Source: Pseudomonadota bacterium (GTDB lineage Bacteria > Pseudomonadota > Alphaproteobacteria > UBA9655). From it: a stretch of DNA of 55,914 nucleotides. This document shows positions 15,852 through 24,564 of this stretch, in pieces (positions within the stretch are counted from its first letter, which is position 1; each line of letters starts with the position of its first letter). The DNA lies in contig JAFECQ010000025.1 in the NCBI GenBank assembly GCA_018242065.1, positions 1-55,914 on the forward strand, in the 5' to 3' direction. The notes beneath the pieces were generated by a model. It saw only the letters and a program-made list of their open reading frames with translations. It did not search any database and was not told the origin of the DNA. A program made the position numbers and the translations under genes.

Positions 15852-17152
15852 CGAAAAAAACTGTTCCCCTTGCTGAACAATTGCGTCCTCAAAAATTAGA
15901 AGAAGTGGTAGGGCAACGACATCTTATTGGCTCTGGCAAACCTCTTACCCGGATGCTCGACAAAGGCCAAATTTATTCCATGATTTTTTGGGGGGCTCCT
16001 GGTTCTGGGAAGACGACACTTTCTTATATATTAGCTAAATCTTGCGACATACCGTTTGTAGCTCTTTCAGCTATATTCTCAGGGGTTGCCGATCTCCGAA
16101 AAGTTTTTGAAAAAGCACAAAGCACATTTGAAGGAGAAGAAAAATCGACACTTCTTTTTGTGGATGAGATTCATCGCTTTAATCGATCTCAACAAGATAG
16201 CTTTCTGCCTTATGTGGAAAAGGGAATTATTACGCTTATTGGAGCGACAACGGAAAATCCTTCTTTCGAACTGAATGGGGCTTTATTGTCCCGTTGTCAG
16301 GTGTTTACGCTTCACCGCTTATCAGCTGAAGATTTGAGTGAGATTTTAAGTCGAGCAGAAACTTATTTAGGAAAGCCCCTCCCTCTTACCCAAGCTGCAA
16401 GAGAGTTGCTCATAGACCTTGCAGATGGGGACGGGCGTGCTCTTTTAAACCTTGTTGACGTTATTTCAAAAGAAGTACCAGCAGAACCATTTGATCCGGT
16501 CAAATTGACTGAGCTTGTGACAAGAAGAGCCCCTCTTTATGATAAATCACAAGAGGGTCATTATAATCTTATAAGTGCTCTTCATAAATCCCTTCGAGGC
16601 TCTGACCCAGATGCGGCACTTTATTGGTTTGCGCGTATGTTGGAAGGAGGAGAGGATCCTCTTTATATTGGCCGACGAATGATACGATTTGCTTCAGAAG
16701 ATGTGGGACTTGCTGATCCACAAGCTCTTGTGCAAGCCTTAGCAGGCGTAGAAGCCTATGAACGCTTAGGCTCTCCTGAAGGAGAGTTAGCTCTTGCACA
16801 GTCTCTCATTTATTTGGCAACGGCTCCGAAATCAAATGCCCTTTATCGTGCTTTTCCCAAAGCATTAAAAGAAGCCCGTTCGTCTGGCTCTTTAATGCCG
16901 CCGAAACATATTTTAAATGCGCCAACTGGTTTGATGAAGCAAGAAGGATATGGAGAAGGGTATATCTACGACCATGATACCCCTGAGGGTTTTTCAGGCC
17001 AATCTTATTTTCCTGAAAAGATAGATCGAAAGACTTTTTATCATCCCGTTGAAAGAGGATTTGAGCGTGAAATTCAAAAACGGCTTGCGTATTGGCAAAA
17101 ATTAAGATCCCGTTATAGGGATAATAAAGAAGATAACAAAAAAATTGTTTAA
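15848..17152 (+). CDS. rarA: Replication-associated recombination protein A (AAA+ ATPase)
   Basis: 434 residues, usual length. Walker A GAPGSGKTT, Walker B LLFVDEIHRFNRSQQD, sensor region GATTENPSFELNGALLSRC and the C-terminal YWFARMLEGGEDPLYIGRR plus SYFPEKIDRKTFYHPVERG are diagnostic of RarA/MgsA. It is a clamp-loader-like tetramer acting at stalled forks. Translation begins at GTG 15848, overlapping the htrA stop. Confidence 0.95.
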   Translation: MTKKTVPLAEQLRPQKLEEVVGQRHLIGSGKPLTRMLDKGQIYSMIFWGAPGSGKTTLSYILAKSCDIPFVALSAIFSGVADLRKVFEKAQSTFEGEEKSTLLFVDEIHRFNRSQQDSFLPYVEKGIITLIGATTENPSFELNGALLSRCQVFTLHRLSAEDLSEILSRAETYLGKPLPLTQAARELLIDLADGDGRALLNLVDVISKEVPAEPFDPVKLTELVTRRAPLYDKSQEGHYNLISALHKSLRGSDPDAALYWFARMLEGGEDPLYIGRRMIRFASEDVGLADPQALVQALAGVEAYERLGSPEGELALAQSLIYLATAPKSNALYRAFPKALKEARSSGSLMPPKHILNAPTGLMKQEGYGEGYIYDHDTPEGFSGQSYFPEKIDRKTFYHPVERGFEREIQKRLAYWQKLRSRYRDNKEDNKKIV

Positions 17153-17191
17153 CCTGTTTGAATAAGCCTTTACGAAAATTCAATAAAAAGA

Positions 17192-17301
17192 CGTCATTGC
17201 GAGGAGGTGCGTAGCACCGAGGAAGCGTGCCATCCCAGATTTTGGATCCTGCAGCGCCCTTGGCTTTAGCCAAGGGAAGCAAAGGGGCCAAAATCTGGGA
17301 T
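17192..17301. repeat. Nested palindromic intergenic repeat
   Basis: CGTCATTGCGAGGA begins the element and GGTGC-GTA-GCACC forms a first hairpin. The arms ATCCCAGATTTTGG (17232-17245) and CCAAAATCTGGGAT (17288-17301) pair perfectly over 14 bp and enclose the hairpin CCCTTGGC-TTTA-GCCAAGGG (17257-17276). It lies between the converging rarA and ubiquitin-like genes and could also terminate transcription. Other members of what looks like the same family are at 10293 and 39564. Confidence 0.75.
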
Positions 17302-17340
17302 CCAGTTTAATAACTTGTGTCCGCAGGACACATATCTTTA

Positions 17341-19326
17341 TTACGCAGGACCGCCGCCTGATTGATCTTGGGCATGTGTCGGTGCAGTTGCCATAATTGC
17401 TTCGAGTTCTGCATAGAGTGCCATGGCGCGCGCCCTATCAACTTCAGACATAGGCACATTTTTTAATACTGCTTTCGCTCCTCGCAAGTAGACTAGAGTT
17501 GTCTTCTGTGCGGATTGTGGGGCTAGTGCTATTGTTGGTTGAGGATGTAGTGGGGAATCTATTTGAAAACCAAGTTTCCTCATCAGAACACTCATTTGTT
17601 TATTAAGATCTGTGGGAGGAAGAGGCAACTCCAAAGCTCTTTGCATATTTGCATATACCCTACTTACCTTATCTAACGCTCTGACTCTCAAAGGTTCTCC
17701 AAATTCATAGTAAGAGTACCAGCGAATGGTCTCAGTTCTTAAACTGGGATCATAGCGATCCCCCATGCGGGCTTGAATGTCTGCTTCCAGCTGATCTAGC
17801 TCTATGAGAGTTTTTAATCTGTTTATAGCCTCTTCAGGTTTCATATTAAAAAAGGCAGCCATTGTACGAAGAGAACCTGGAGTTAATGCCAAACGTATTT
17901 CTTCAGGCAATGCTGGAAAGTGTGGATTCAATATTGGGGAAGCATGCACGTACGCAGCCATAATTTGAGTCAAGATCTCTTCTGTTATCTCTACTCTCGC
18001 ATCTATAATATCATGATCTGCTTTTACGAGTAACTTAAGGGTTTCTGCGTGCCCAAACAAAGCGGGATCGTAGTGTTCACCAAGAAGAGAAAAAGGCCGA
18101 ACGATACCCTCTCCCCGAGCAGGAAGTGAGAAATATTTTACAGCGAGAGGGATTCTATAACTCTTTGGAAATAAAGAATTTAGAGTTGGTCCTAGACACT
18201 TGAGAAGTTCATCCAGGCCATATTGAGGCAAAGTTGTAAAGCCAGGGTTGAGCACAGGAGAAAAATGCGCTTGTAAAGTAAAGAAATTCTCAAGCAACTC
18301 GAGTCCTCCCTCTATCCCCGACTCTTCCACACTTTGACGAATTCCACTTGTCACTAGAAAGCGGGAAAACTCCTCATTACGTCTGAGCAAATCTGGATCA
18401 TAGTGGCTCCCAAGAAGAGCTGCAAAGCGAGCCATGTAATCGTGGGCACGCCTGAGGGCGACGTACGGTCTTTCCTCCTGTGAGAAGGTCCGGACCGGTT
18501 CTGCAAGAGTTTCACCATCCACGGGTGCTCGAAGACGTAGTATCATATGAACAGTGGCTTCATTCCTTATGTCGTACTCTGAAAGACGCTTTACATCCTC
18601 CATTTCCTTTCCCGCAAATATCATCCGCTGTTGATCAACAGGGATGCCTTCTTTTTCGTGCATTAAGGCTTTTAGATCGCTTACTGTTTCATCGAGGAAG
18701 GGTTGTACGGTTAAGGATTTGCGTGCGCGGAATTTTAACAATACCGTTTTGAGCAATCTATCCTCAAATTTTTTACTGGTCTTTGAATGTTTTAAGACGT
18801 AAGCCATGACTTTTTCTTGTTGATCACGATCCATCGTGCTCCATGAGGTTGCTGCAACGTAAGCGATGAGCTCTTCCTCGGGTGCGCCATTTCCTTGTTC
18901 TTTAAAGTAGTCATAAGTAGCTACGAGGCTCTCGAGATCAAGCTCTGCTGGGAGAACAAGGCTTGAGCTCTTGGATGTGGTCTCCACAATGTCAACGACT
19001 CCATTTGCGATACGATTAACCACCCATTCCTTCTCCGCTAAGCTTAGCTCGTCATATTTTTCATACCCATTGCTCTTCAGAAGAAACTTTACAATATCTT
19101 CATCTGAAAGAGTTGCAGGGAGCTCATTTCTCAGAGAAACAAATGCTACTGAATATTTTTGTTTGCTGAGAAAAGCGCCTAGTTCCTCTCTTGCTGCTGT
19201 AGGAGAAGCAGAGCGAGATAAAGCTTTTGGGGAGGAATGAGCCTCATCCTCTAAACACAAAGCAGGTGACGTAACTAGAGATGTAAATGATAATAAAGAT
19301 AACAAACTAACGACGGTGAAATTCAT
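17341..19326 (-). CDS. Secreted protein with ubiquitin-like domain
   Basis: 661 residues. A Sec signal peptide (1-24) ends in TSPALC. Residues 45-112 form a module also found at the C-terminus of the OTU protein at 43576 (SDEDIVKFLLKSNGYEKYDE). Residues 194-266 are clearly ubiquitin-like: KEGIPVDQQRMIFAGKEMED and LSEYDIRNEATVHMILRLR match eukaryotic ubiquitin almost position by position. Lys27-, Lys33- and Lys48-equivalents and Ile44 and His68 of the hydrophobic patch are kept. The C-terminal Gly-Gly is replaced by Ala-Pro with the chain continuing, so the domain cannot be conjugated or processed like ubiquitin. The C-terminal part repeats a ~110-residue unit (YDP at 309, 419, 525; SPVLNP at 356, SPILNP at 463). 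The role is probably that of an effector acting on host ubiquitin pathways; this is inference. Confidence 0.85.
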   Translation of the reverse strand: MNFTVVSLLSLLSFTSLVTSPALCLEDEAHSSPKALSRSASPTAAREELGAFLSKQKYSVAFVSLRNELPATLSDEDIVKFLLKSNGYEKYDELSLAEKEWVVNRIANGVVDIVETTSKSSSLVLPAELDLESLVATYDYFKEQGNGAPEEELIAYVAATSWSTMDRDQQEKVMAYVLKHSKTSKKFEDRLLKTVLLKFRARKSLTVQPFLDETVSDLKALMHEKEGIPVDQQRMIFAGKEMEDVKRLSEYDIRNEATVHMILRLRAPVDGETLAEPVRTFSQEERPYVALRRAHDYMARFAALLGSHYDPDLLRRNEEFSRFLVTSGIRQSVEESGIEGGLELLENFFTLQAHFSPVLNPGFTTLPQYGLDELLKCLGPTLNSLFPKSYRIPLAVKYFSLPARGEGIVRPFSLLGEHYDPALFGHAETLKLLVKADHDIIDARVEITEEILTQIMAAYVHASPILNPHFPALPEEIRLALTPGSLRTMAAFFNMKPEEAINRLKTLIELDQLEADIQARMGDRYDPSLRTETIRWYSYYEFGEPLRVRALDKVSRVYANMQRALELPLPPTDLNKQMSVLMRKLGFQIDSPLHPQPTIALAPQSAQKTTLVYLRGAKAVLKNVPMSEVDRARAMALYAELEAIMATAPTHAQDQSGGGPA

Positions 19327-19343
19327 GATATTGATGTCCTCAT

Positions 19344-19380
19344 ATTGTACGTTATTGTACGTTATTGTACGTTATTGTAC
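19344..19380 (-). repeat. 10-bp tandem repeat in the leader of the ubiquitin-like gene
   Basis: ATTGTACGTT is repeated at 19344, 19354 and 19364, with a fourth copy cut to ATTGTAC at 19374-19380 and a looser one at 19384. On the gene's strand each unit contains TACAAT, a good -10 hexamer, once per helical turn. It lies 18-54 bases upstream of the ATG. Perfect short tandem repeats at this position can change copy number by slippage and so alter expression. Confidence 0.85.
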
Positions 19381-19386
19381 AAATTG

Positions 19387-19415
19387 TATGTAAGGTTGTG
19401 TTTTTAAAATGTCAA
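19387..19415 (-). promoter_or_regulatory. Promoter of the ubiquitin-like gene
   Basis: On the minus strand TTGACA (19415-19410), 17-bp spacer, TACATA (19392-19387). Further TACAAT copies in the downstream repeat could serve as alternative -10 elements with other spacings. Confidence 0.5.
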
Positions 19416-19536
19416 TTCTTTTTTATTCAACAAAAAAAGAAAAAAAGTAATAGTCAAGGAAATATTAACTTGCTTTGATATAATTAATCATCAATTGATT
19501 CTATCAAGATTATTTTATAAAATTTAACTAATTTAA

Positions 19537-20871
19537 TTATTTTTCACTAAAGAGAAGAACTTGTTCGCCTTGATCTTCTTCCCTCTTAACATTGATGACC
19601 TGAAGTTGTGAAGGATTAAGTCCCATATCTACAAGAAGGTTTTTGACTTCCTCGCCACGTGTATTTGGATTGGTTTTCTCTTCTACCACATTCACGATCT
19701 CAATCATATTGGACCGATTATTGAGGCCTCTTTTTGCAGTAGAAAAGATATACCACTTTTGGGCGCGCAAATCCTGGTTTACGTCAATACTACCTAGAGG
19801 GGTTCGACCCTTGGAAACTGCACTGAGAGTTTGTCGTTGTTGTGGGGTCTGGTTTTGTTCTTGTGGGGGAAGAACAACTTCTTCTTCGGGTAGTGGTTTA
19901 GCCTCAGATCGTGATTCTACGGCAACTAAAGGAAGAGGTTCCATTGGTTCAGGTGCTACAATGTTTTGTACGACTTCTTCTTCGGGTTCTTCTGCAGCGG
20001 ATTCAACGAGAGGAAGAGGAGCCGTTTTTACTTCATTAAGAGCAGGCGGAGTTTGAACGACAAGTTCAGGTTCTTTTAGAGGAGGACTTAGCTCTGGAAG
20101 AGCAATAGGCATGGGGTATGAGAGTAACTTTTCTGACTTAAGAGGAAGAGTCGACCCTCTATCAACAGCCAAAGAAAGGTTCGCAAGGTGTTCCCGTTCG
20201 GCAGCTAACCACTCATTTTGCCTTTTTGCATTGGCATTTAATGTCTCTAAAGCTTGAAGGACTTCGCGTTGTACTTTCTCTAACTCGTCTGACATCAGGA
20301 TGAGGTGAGCGTGGTCTTCATCCACTGCTCCTGGGAGGAGGAGGGTATTTTTAATATTGGATAAGAGGACTTTCATTTGGCTAGAGTTCTGAAAAAACTC
20401 ATTGGCCAAGCCATCCATTTTGCCAATTGTATTCATAATTTGATTTAATTGTGCATTAGCTTTCTTACGAAGCTCAATTAAAATAGGATTTCCAGGCGTT
20501 GTCCCAAGTTGAAGCTTGGCTTCAATTTCGCTTGTAATGAGGTGATACTGATTGACTTCTGCAATAGCGTTTTCATAAAGATCACGCGTTGATTGAACAA
20601 TAACAGCGGCGCGCATTTCCGTTTCCCGAAGCATCCGATTAAATTCGATAACTATTCCCCCAACATGGGTACCAGTCGAGGAGGTAAAGTCATTGTTGGT
20701 TGGGAGTGAGGGAAGAGCAAGGCGCGCAATAGGCAAGCCGGGCGCTTTATTGGGTTCACCGTGGGCTTGATTAGAATTTAAAATCATAAAAGAAACGATT
20801 GATAAAAAAGACAAAGGAAGACTCGTATTAATTAAGTTTTGGGCGGAGAAATTAAAAATTTTCTTCCTCAT
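19537..20871 (-). CDS. Secreted coiled-coil protein of unknown function
   Basis: 444 residues. An N-terminal hydrophobic segment (about 15-36, LPLSFLSIVSFMILNSNQAHG) looks like a long signal peptide ending in AHG. Residues about 75-250 are predicted helical/coiled coil (MLRETEMRAAVIVQSTRDLY, ELEKVQREVLQALETLNANA). An acidic Pro-rich linker with repeated PLPLV and PEEEVV units (about 270-345) follows, and then a small folded C-terminal domain ending in GLNPSQLQVINVKREE. It resembles envelope-spanning adaptor layouts but matches no family I know. The gene stands alone between AT-rich gaps. Confidence 0.6.
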   Translation of the reverse strand: MRKKIFNFSAQNLINTSLPLSFLSIVSFMILNSNQAHGEPNKAPGLPIARLALPSLPTNNDFTSSTGTHVGGIVIEFNRMLRETEMRAAVIVQSTRDLYENAIAEVNQYHLITSEIEAKLQLGTTPGNPILIELRKKANAQLNQIMNTIGKMDGLANEFFQNSSQMKVLLSNIKNTLLLPGAVDEDHAHLILMSDELEKVQREVLQALETLNANAKRQNEWLAAEREHLANLSLAVDRGSTLPLKSEKLLSYPMPIALPELSPPLKEPELVVQTPPALNEVKTAPLPLVESAAEEPEEEVVQNIVAPEPMEPLPLVAVESRSEAKPLPEEEVVLPPQEQNQTPQQRQTLSAVSKGRTPLGSIDVNQDLRAQKWYIFSTAKRGLNNRSNMIEIVNVVEEKTNPNTRGEEVKNLLVDMGLNPSQLQVINVKREEDQGEQVLLFSEK

Positions 20872-20958
20872 TGAAAGCCTCTGTTGTCGTTTATAAGCAA
20901 AATTTTAAATCACAATAACCTACCGTTTTCACTCGATTTGAACAAGGCATATTTTATA

Positions 20959-22170
20959 TTATGAACCCGCAAGAGTTTTATAAGTTCTTTTGTGTATAAA
21001 TGGCAACACAACGGATGAACAAATTGCAATGAATGCGCTTGTGTAAAACATAGTAGAAGGGCCAATTTCACTCCAGATCCATCCAGATAAAATGTTAGCA
21101 GTGATTAAGCAAAGCCCATTAATGAGGTGAAAAAGACCAAAGCCAGTTCCTCTGAAATCTTGGGGGCAAGAATCGGCAAGAAAAATGGCCAACAAACTTT
21201 GGGTAATACCCATTTGTGCTCCCCAAAGAAAAACACCTGCTAAAACAATGTAAGTTGATCCTCCATTTGCTAAAAGAAAGTCTGATAAGATAACAAGACA
21301 AATACCTAAAGCCATCATTGAGCGTCTTCCAAATTTATCTGAAAGATAACCCACCGGATAAGCTGTACTTGCAGTGGCTATGTTTTGAATAACCATAACG
21401 AGAGGAATGAGGTGGATATCAAGCCCTGTCTGCTCTGCTTTTAAAATTAAAAAAGCTCCTGAAAAATTTGAAATCATAAAAAAACCACTTAGAACAAGTG
21501 TCAACCAGAAGCTTAAGGAGAGATTAAAAATATCGCTTAGCTTTAATTTAAACTTTATTTTTTTGTGTTGAAATTTCTCACTTACGGGGTCTTTAACAAG
21601 CATAAGAAGGAGGATAAGTGCGAGTGCCGTTGGAATGGATATTAGCCAAAATACAACTGAATAATTATTTCCAGTAAACCATAAAAGAGCGATTGCCAAA
21701 AGGGAACCAGAAAAAGAGCCTGTTCGTGAAAGAGATTCTCTTAAGCCATAACACGCTCCCTTGATTTGTGGAGGAGCTAAATCCCCCACGAGAGCATCTC
21801 TTGGTGTTGCATCTAATCCATTGCCAACGCGATCGAACGCTCTTCCTATAAATACGCCACTCATTGATGTTGTAAGGGCTAAAATGGGGCGGGAAATTAA
21901 GATTAAAACATAGCCAACAGCAATAATTCCTTTTCGCTTATGAATGACATCACTTAATACGCCTGCAAAAATACGACTAAAAAGGGTTGTTGCTTCAACA
22001 AAGCCTTCGAGAAAACCGAGAGTTAGTGTACTCGCGCCTAAAACCTGAGTTACGAACAAAGGGGTAAGGCTATAGACAATAACAGAAGAAATTTTCATTA
22101 AAAACGAAACGCAGCCTAAAATCCAAATGCTAAGCGGAATGGAAGGAAGAGACTGCGTGGATTTTATCAT
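20959..22170 (-). CDS. MFS transporter, drug-efflux type
   Basis: 403 residues with 12 hydrophobic segments. The loop motif GVLSDVIHKRKG and its counterpart GYLSDKFGRRSM, plus GRAFDRVGNGLDATPRDALV, are typical of major facilitator permeases of the efflux type. The substrate cannot be inferred. It is divergent from the Tad locus; the gap contains an inverted repeat TCTCAC-AAGTC-GTGAGA (22206-22222). Confidence 0.8.
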   Translation of the reverse strand: MIKSTQSLPSIPLSIWILGCVSFLMKISSVIVYSLTPLFVTQVLGASTLTLGFLEGFVEATTLFSRIFAGVLSDVIHKRKGIIAVGYVLILISRPILALTTSMSGVFIGRAFDRVGNGLDATPRDALVGDLAPPQIKGACYGLRESLSRTGSFSGSLLAIALLWFTGNNYSVVFWLISIPTALALILLLMLVKDPVSEKFQHKKIKFKLKLSDIFNLSLSFWLTLVLSGFFMISNFSGAFLILKAEQTGLDIHLIPLVMVIQNIATASTAYPVGYLSDKFGRRSMMALGICLVILSDFLLANGGSTYIVLAGVFLWGAQMGITQSLLAIFLADSCPQDFRGTGFGLFHLINGLCLITANILSGWIWSEIGPSTMFYTSAFIAICSSVVLPFIHKRTYKTLAGS

Positions 22171-22381
22171 GATTTTTTGAAACTTGAGTAATACATTTTT
22201 TTATGTCTCACAAGTCGTGAGAGGATGTCCAGATATTTTATAAGTATGTAAGAGTTTAAAGTGTTGCAAAAACACAACGTCTTTTGTGAAAACGAGTCTA
22301 TATAAGACGAAGAAGTGACATTGTTAAAATATGTGCTAATTTATCTGTAATAATTAAAAATGTGTGATAGGGGGGTAGACT

Positions 22382-23194
22382 ATGAAATCATGGAAATTAT
22401 TCTGCGGAGCGGGTCTTGTCGCGCTTTTGTCAGGATGTGCTTCTGATTTAGTCAGTCCCCCTTATGAAGATCATCCGAGCTTAAAAGTTGCAGACATGGC
22501 ACGTGCCCGTGGCGATCTTCCGCAAGCCATTCATGATTATCGAGATATTATTAAAGACTGCCCCAATTGCGAAAGAGCCTATCTAGGTTTAGGAATATCG
22601 CTTCTAGATGCAAACGTAGTGCCAGAAGCTAAGCTTGCTTTTGAGAAAGCTATTGCTCTTTTTCCTAAATCTGCTGGAGCGCATGCAGGTCTTGGTCTTG
22701 TTTATCTTGTTATGGATTTGCCAGAAGATGCCATTCAATCTTTTAATCGAGCCCTTGCATTAGATTCTCGATATGTGAAAGCACTCAATGGGTACGGAGT
22801 TGCACTTGATATGCTGGGGGATCATGAAGCAGCTCAAATAAATTATCGCGCAGCTATGGAACTTGATCCCACCAACCTTTCTTATGAGAGCAATTTAGCG
22901 CTTTCAATGGCTCTTGCGGGAAATGAAATCGAAGCTATTCGAATTTTGGAAAAACTTGTCCTCAACCCGAATGCAACCCCGCGGATTCGGCAGAACCTGG
23001 CCCTTGCTTATGGGCTTGCCGGAGATATGAAAATGGCCAAAAGAATAGGGAGGGAAGACCTTTCTAACGACATGGTTATAAATAATGTTGGATATTTAGA
23101 AGCCATTCAAAAGGTTAAAGAATTTGGCGGTTTGATTCCTAAAAATCATACGGTGCCATTAGATGAAACACGGATGTGGCAAAAAGGGAATTAG
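22382..23194 (+). CDS. tadD: TadD-like TPR lipoprotein of the Tad pilus
   Basis: 270 residues. The lipobox LLSGC ends the signal peptide (Cys19). It is followed by tetratricopeptide repeats with the YLGLGISLLDANVVPEAKLA, GAHAGLGLVYLVMDLPEDAI and LNGYGVALDMLGDHEAAQ pattern. TadD is the pilotin-like lipoprotein of Tad machines, helping the outer-membrane secretin. GGGGGG seven bases before the ATG is the ribosome site. First gene of an operon of twelve genes on this strand. Confidence 0.85.
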   Translation: MKSWKLFCGAGLVALLSGCASDLVSPPYEDHPSLKVADMARARGDLPQAIHDYRDIIKDCPNCERAYLGLGISLLDANVVPEAKLAFEKAIALFPKSAGAHAGLGLVYLVMDLPEDAIQSFNRALALDSRYVKALNGYGVALDMLGDHEAAQINYRAAMELDPTNLSYESNLALSMALAGNEIEAIRILEKLVLNPNATPRIRQNLALAYGLAGDMKMAKRIGREDLSNDMVINNVGYLEAIQKVKEFGGLIPKNHTVPLDETRMWQKGN

Positions 23195-23202
23195 GACAAA
23201 AG

Positions 23203-23763
23203 ATGTTTTTTCTTCTCATTAAAATTATATATATCATTATCAATGTATTAATTGGAATATACGATTTTAGCTTTTATCGGATACCCAATTCTCTGTTAGC
23301 GCTGCTTCTTATCCTTTATGGGCTTTTTGCCCCCTTTCTACTTAGTACTAATGATTTGGTGAATTCTCTTATCGTATTCGTCCTTACGTTAGCTATTGGA
23401 TTGGCTCTATTCGCAGCTAAGTTGATAGGCGCAGGTGATGCTAAATATGTCTCTGTGATTGCTCTTTGGGCAGGTTTTCCAGGTGTTCTTCAATTCTTGT
23501 TTTTTACAACTATGATCGGTGGCATCCTTGCTGTTTTATTTCTTCTCCTGCGGGATCATATAGGGCGCTTTTCTGATTATATATGGAGTAATTTTCAAAA
23601 AGCTGAAAAACATATTCCAATTTTACAGTACGTGTGGGTTGGTAGTGGCGTTGGTCCCGAAAGAGGAGAGCGAGATAACATTAGTTCGAAGGTTATACCC
23701 TATGGGGTTGCAATTGCGGCAGGGGCAATCATAGTGATGCAACTGCATCCGTTAGTGCGTTAA
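23203..23763 (+). CDS. cpaA: Prepilin peptidase (CpaA/TadV)
   Basis: 186 residues, several membrane helices. It has the two aspartates of type IV prepilin peptidases: YDFSFYRIPNSLL and GAGDAKYVSVIAL (GxGD). It cleaves the leader of Flp and TadE/F pilins. I chose ATG 23203 because AGGAC precedes it and the longer frame overlaps tadD with unrelated sequence. Confidence 0.88.
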   Translation: MFFLLIKIIYIIINVLIGIYDFSFYRIPNSLLALLLILYGLFAPFLLSTNDLVNSLIVFVLTLAIGLALFAAKLIGAGDAKYVSVIALWAGFPGVLQFLFFTTMIGGILAVLFLLLRDHIGRFSDYIWSNFQKAEKHIPILQYVWVGSGVGPERGERDNISSKVIPYGVAIAAGAIIVMQLHPLVR

Positions 23764-23777
23764 AGAGAGAAGGATCG

Positions 23778-24560
23778 ATGAGGCTTAGAGATATTATAGG
23801 TTTAATTCTAGCTCTTGTATTAGCTATGGGTGTAGCCTTACTTACGAGGGTTTTTCTTGCAAAAGAAGAACCGTCGAAAAAACAAACCACGGCTAAAGAG
23901 ACAACCTCCTTAAAAATTCTTGTGGCCGGGAAAAGTCTTTTTGAAGGCAGTATGATCAGTCCCGGTGATTTGCAATGGCAGGTGTGGCCTGAAGATGCAG
24001 CGAATTCAAGTTATATCCGAGAAGGCGCGATTAAAGTTGATGACTTAAAAGGAGCGGTTGTTCTACAAAATTTAAATAAAGGGCAGCCTGTCGTTGCTTC
24101 AAATTTTGTAAAACCAGGAGAGAAAGGAATCTTAGCTGCTGTCTTATCTCCTGGGAAAAGAGCAATTTCTATTGAAGTTACAGCGCCTGCTGTTAACAGT
24201 GGGCTTATTTTCCCCGGAGATAACGTAGATGTTATAGCAGCAAAATTGATTAGTAACACGAGCGGGGATCAAACAGCGCAGAGCCGGACTATTGTTCGCA
24301 ATATAAAAGTATTAGCTCTTGATTTTGAAATGGCAAACACTCATGAAAAGCCAAAAGCCGTTCCAAAAGTGGCTACACTTGAGGTGAGCCCGAGTCAAGC
24401 AGAGCTTATTCTTGCAAGTGCTAAAGAGAGTCCCCTAAGCTTAAGTTTGTATTCTATTTCTAATGAACCTACGGTCGTTGAAGAGAGTAAGCCTGCAGTT
24501 TCAGGAACGGTTATTTTAATGCGTGGGAAAGAAAGAAACCAAATTCAGGTGCAGGAATAA
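23778..24560 (+). CDS. cpaB: Flp pilus assembly protein CpaB/RcpC
   Basis: 260 residues. One N-terminal membrane segment, then an SAF domain (about 48-120: KILVAGKSLFEGSMISPGDL, KGAVVLQNLNKGQPV) and the CpaB core AISIEVTAPAVNSGLIFPGD followed by NVDVIAA. It probably links the secretin to the periplasmic part of the machine. AAGGATCG precedes the ATG. Confidence 0.88.
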   Translation: MRLRDIIGLILALVLAMGVALLTRVFLAKEEPSKKQTTAKETTSLKILVAGKSLFEGSMISPGDLQWQVWPEDAANSSYIREGAIKVDDLKGAVVLQNLNKGQPVVASNFVKPGEKGILAAVLSPGKRAISIEVTAPAVNSGLIFPGDNVDVIAAKLISNTSGDQTAQSRTIVRNIKVLALDFEMANTHEKPKAVPKVATLEVSPSQAELILASAKESPLSLSLYSISNEPTVVEESKPAVSGTVILMRGKERNQIQVQE

Positions 24561-24564
24561 GACA

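Noticed and set aside
16806-17291. 161-codon minus frame over the rarA 3' end
   Set aside because: It is antisense to conserved RarA sequence and starts in a palindromic repeat.
19643-20056. 137-codon + strand frame inside the coiled-coil protein
   Set aside because: Ser/Gly/Cys-rich antisense shadow of the Pro/Glu-rich linker, without start site or family.
22206-22222. TCTCAC-GTGAGA inverted repeat as a Tad operon operator
   Set aside because: Only 6-bp arms and no regulator nearby; noted as a possibility under the MFS gene but not supported as a feature.
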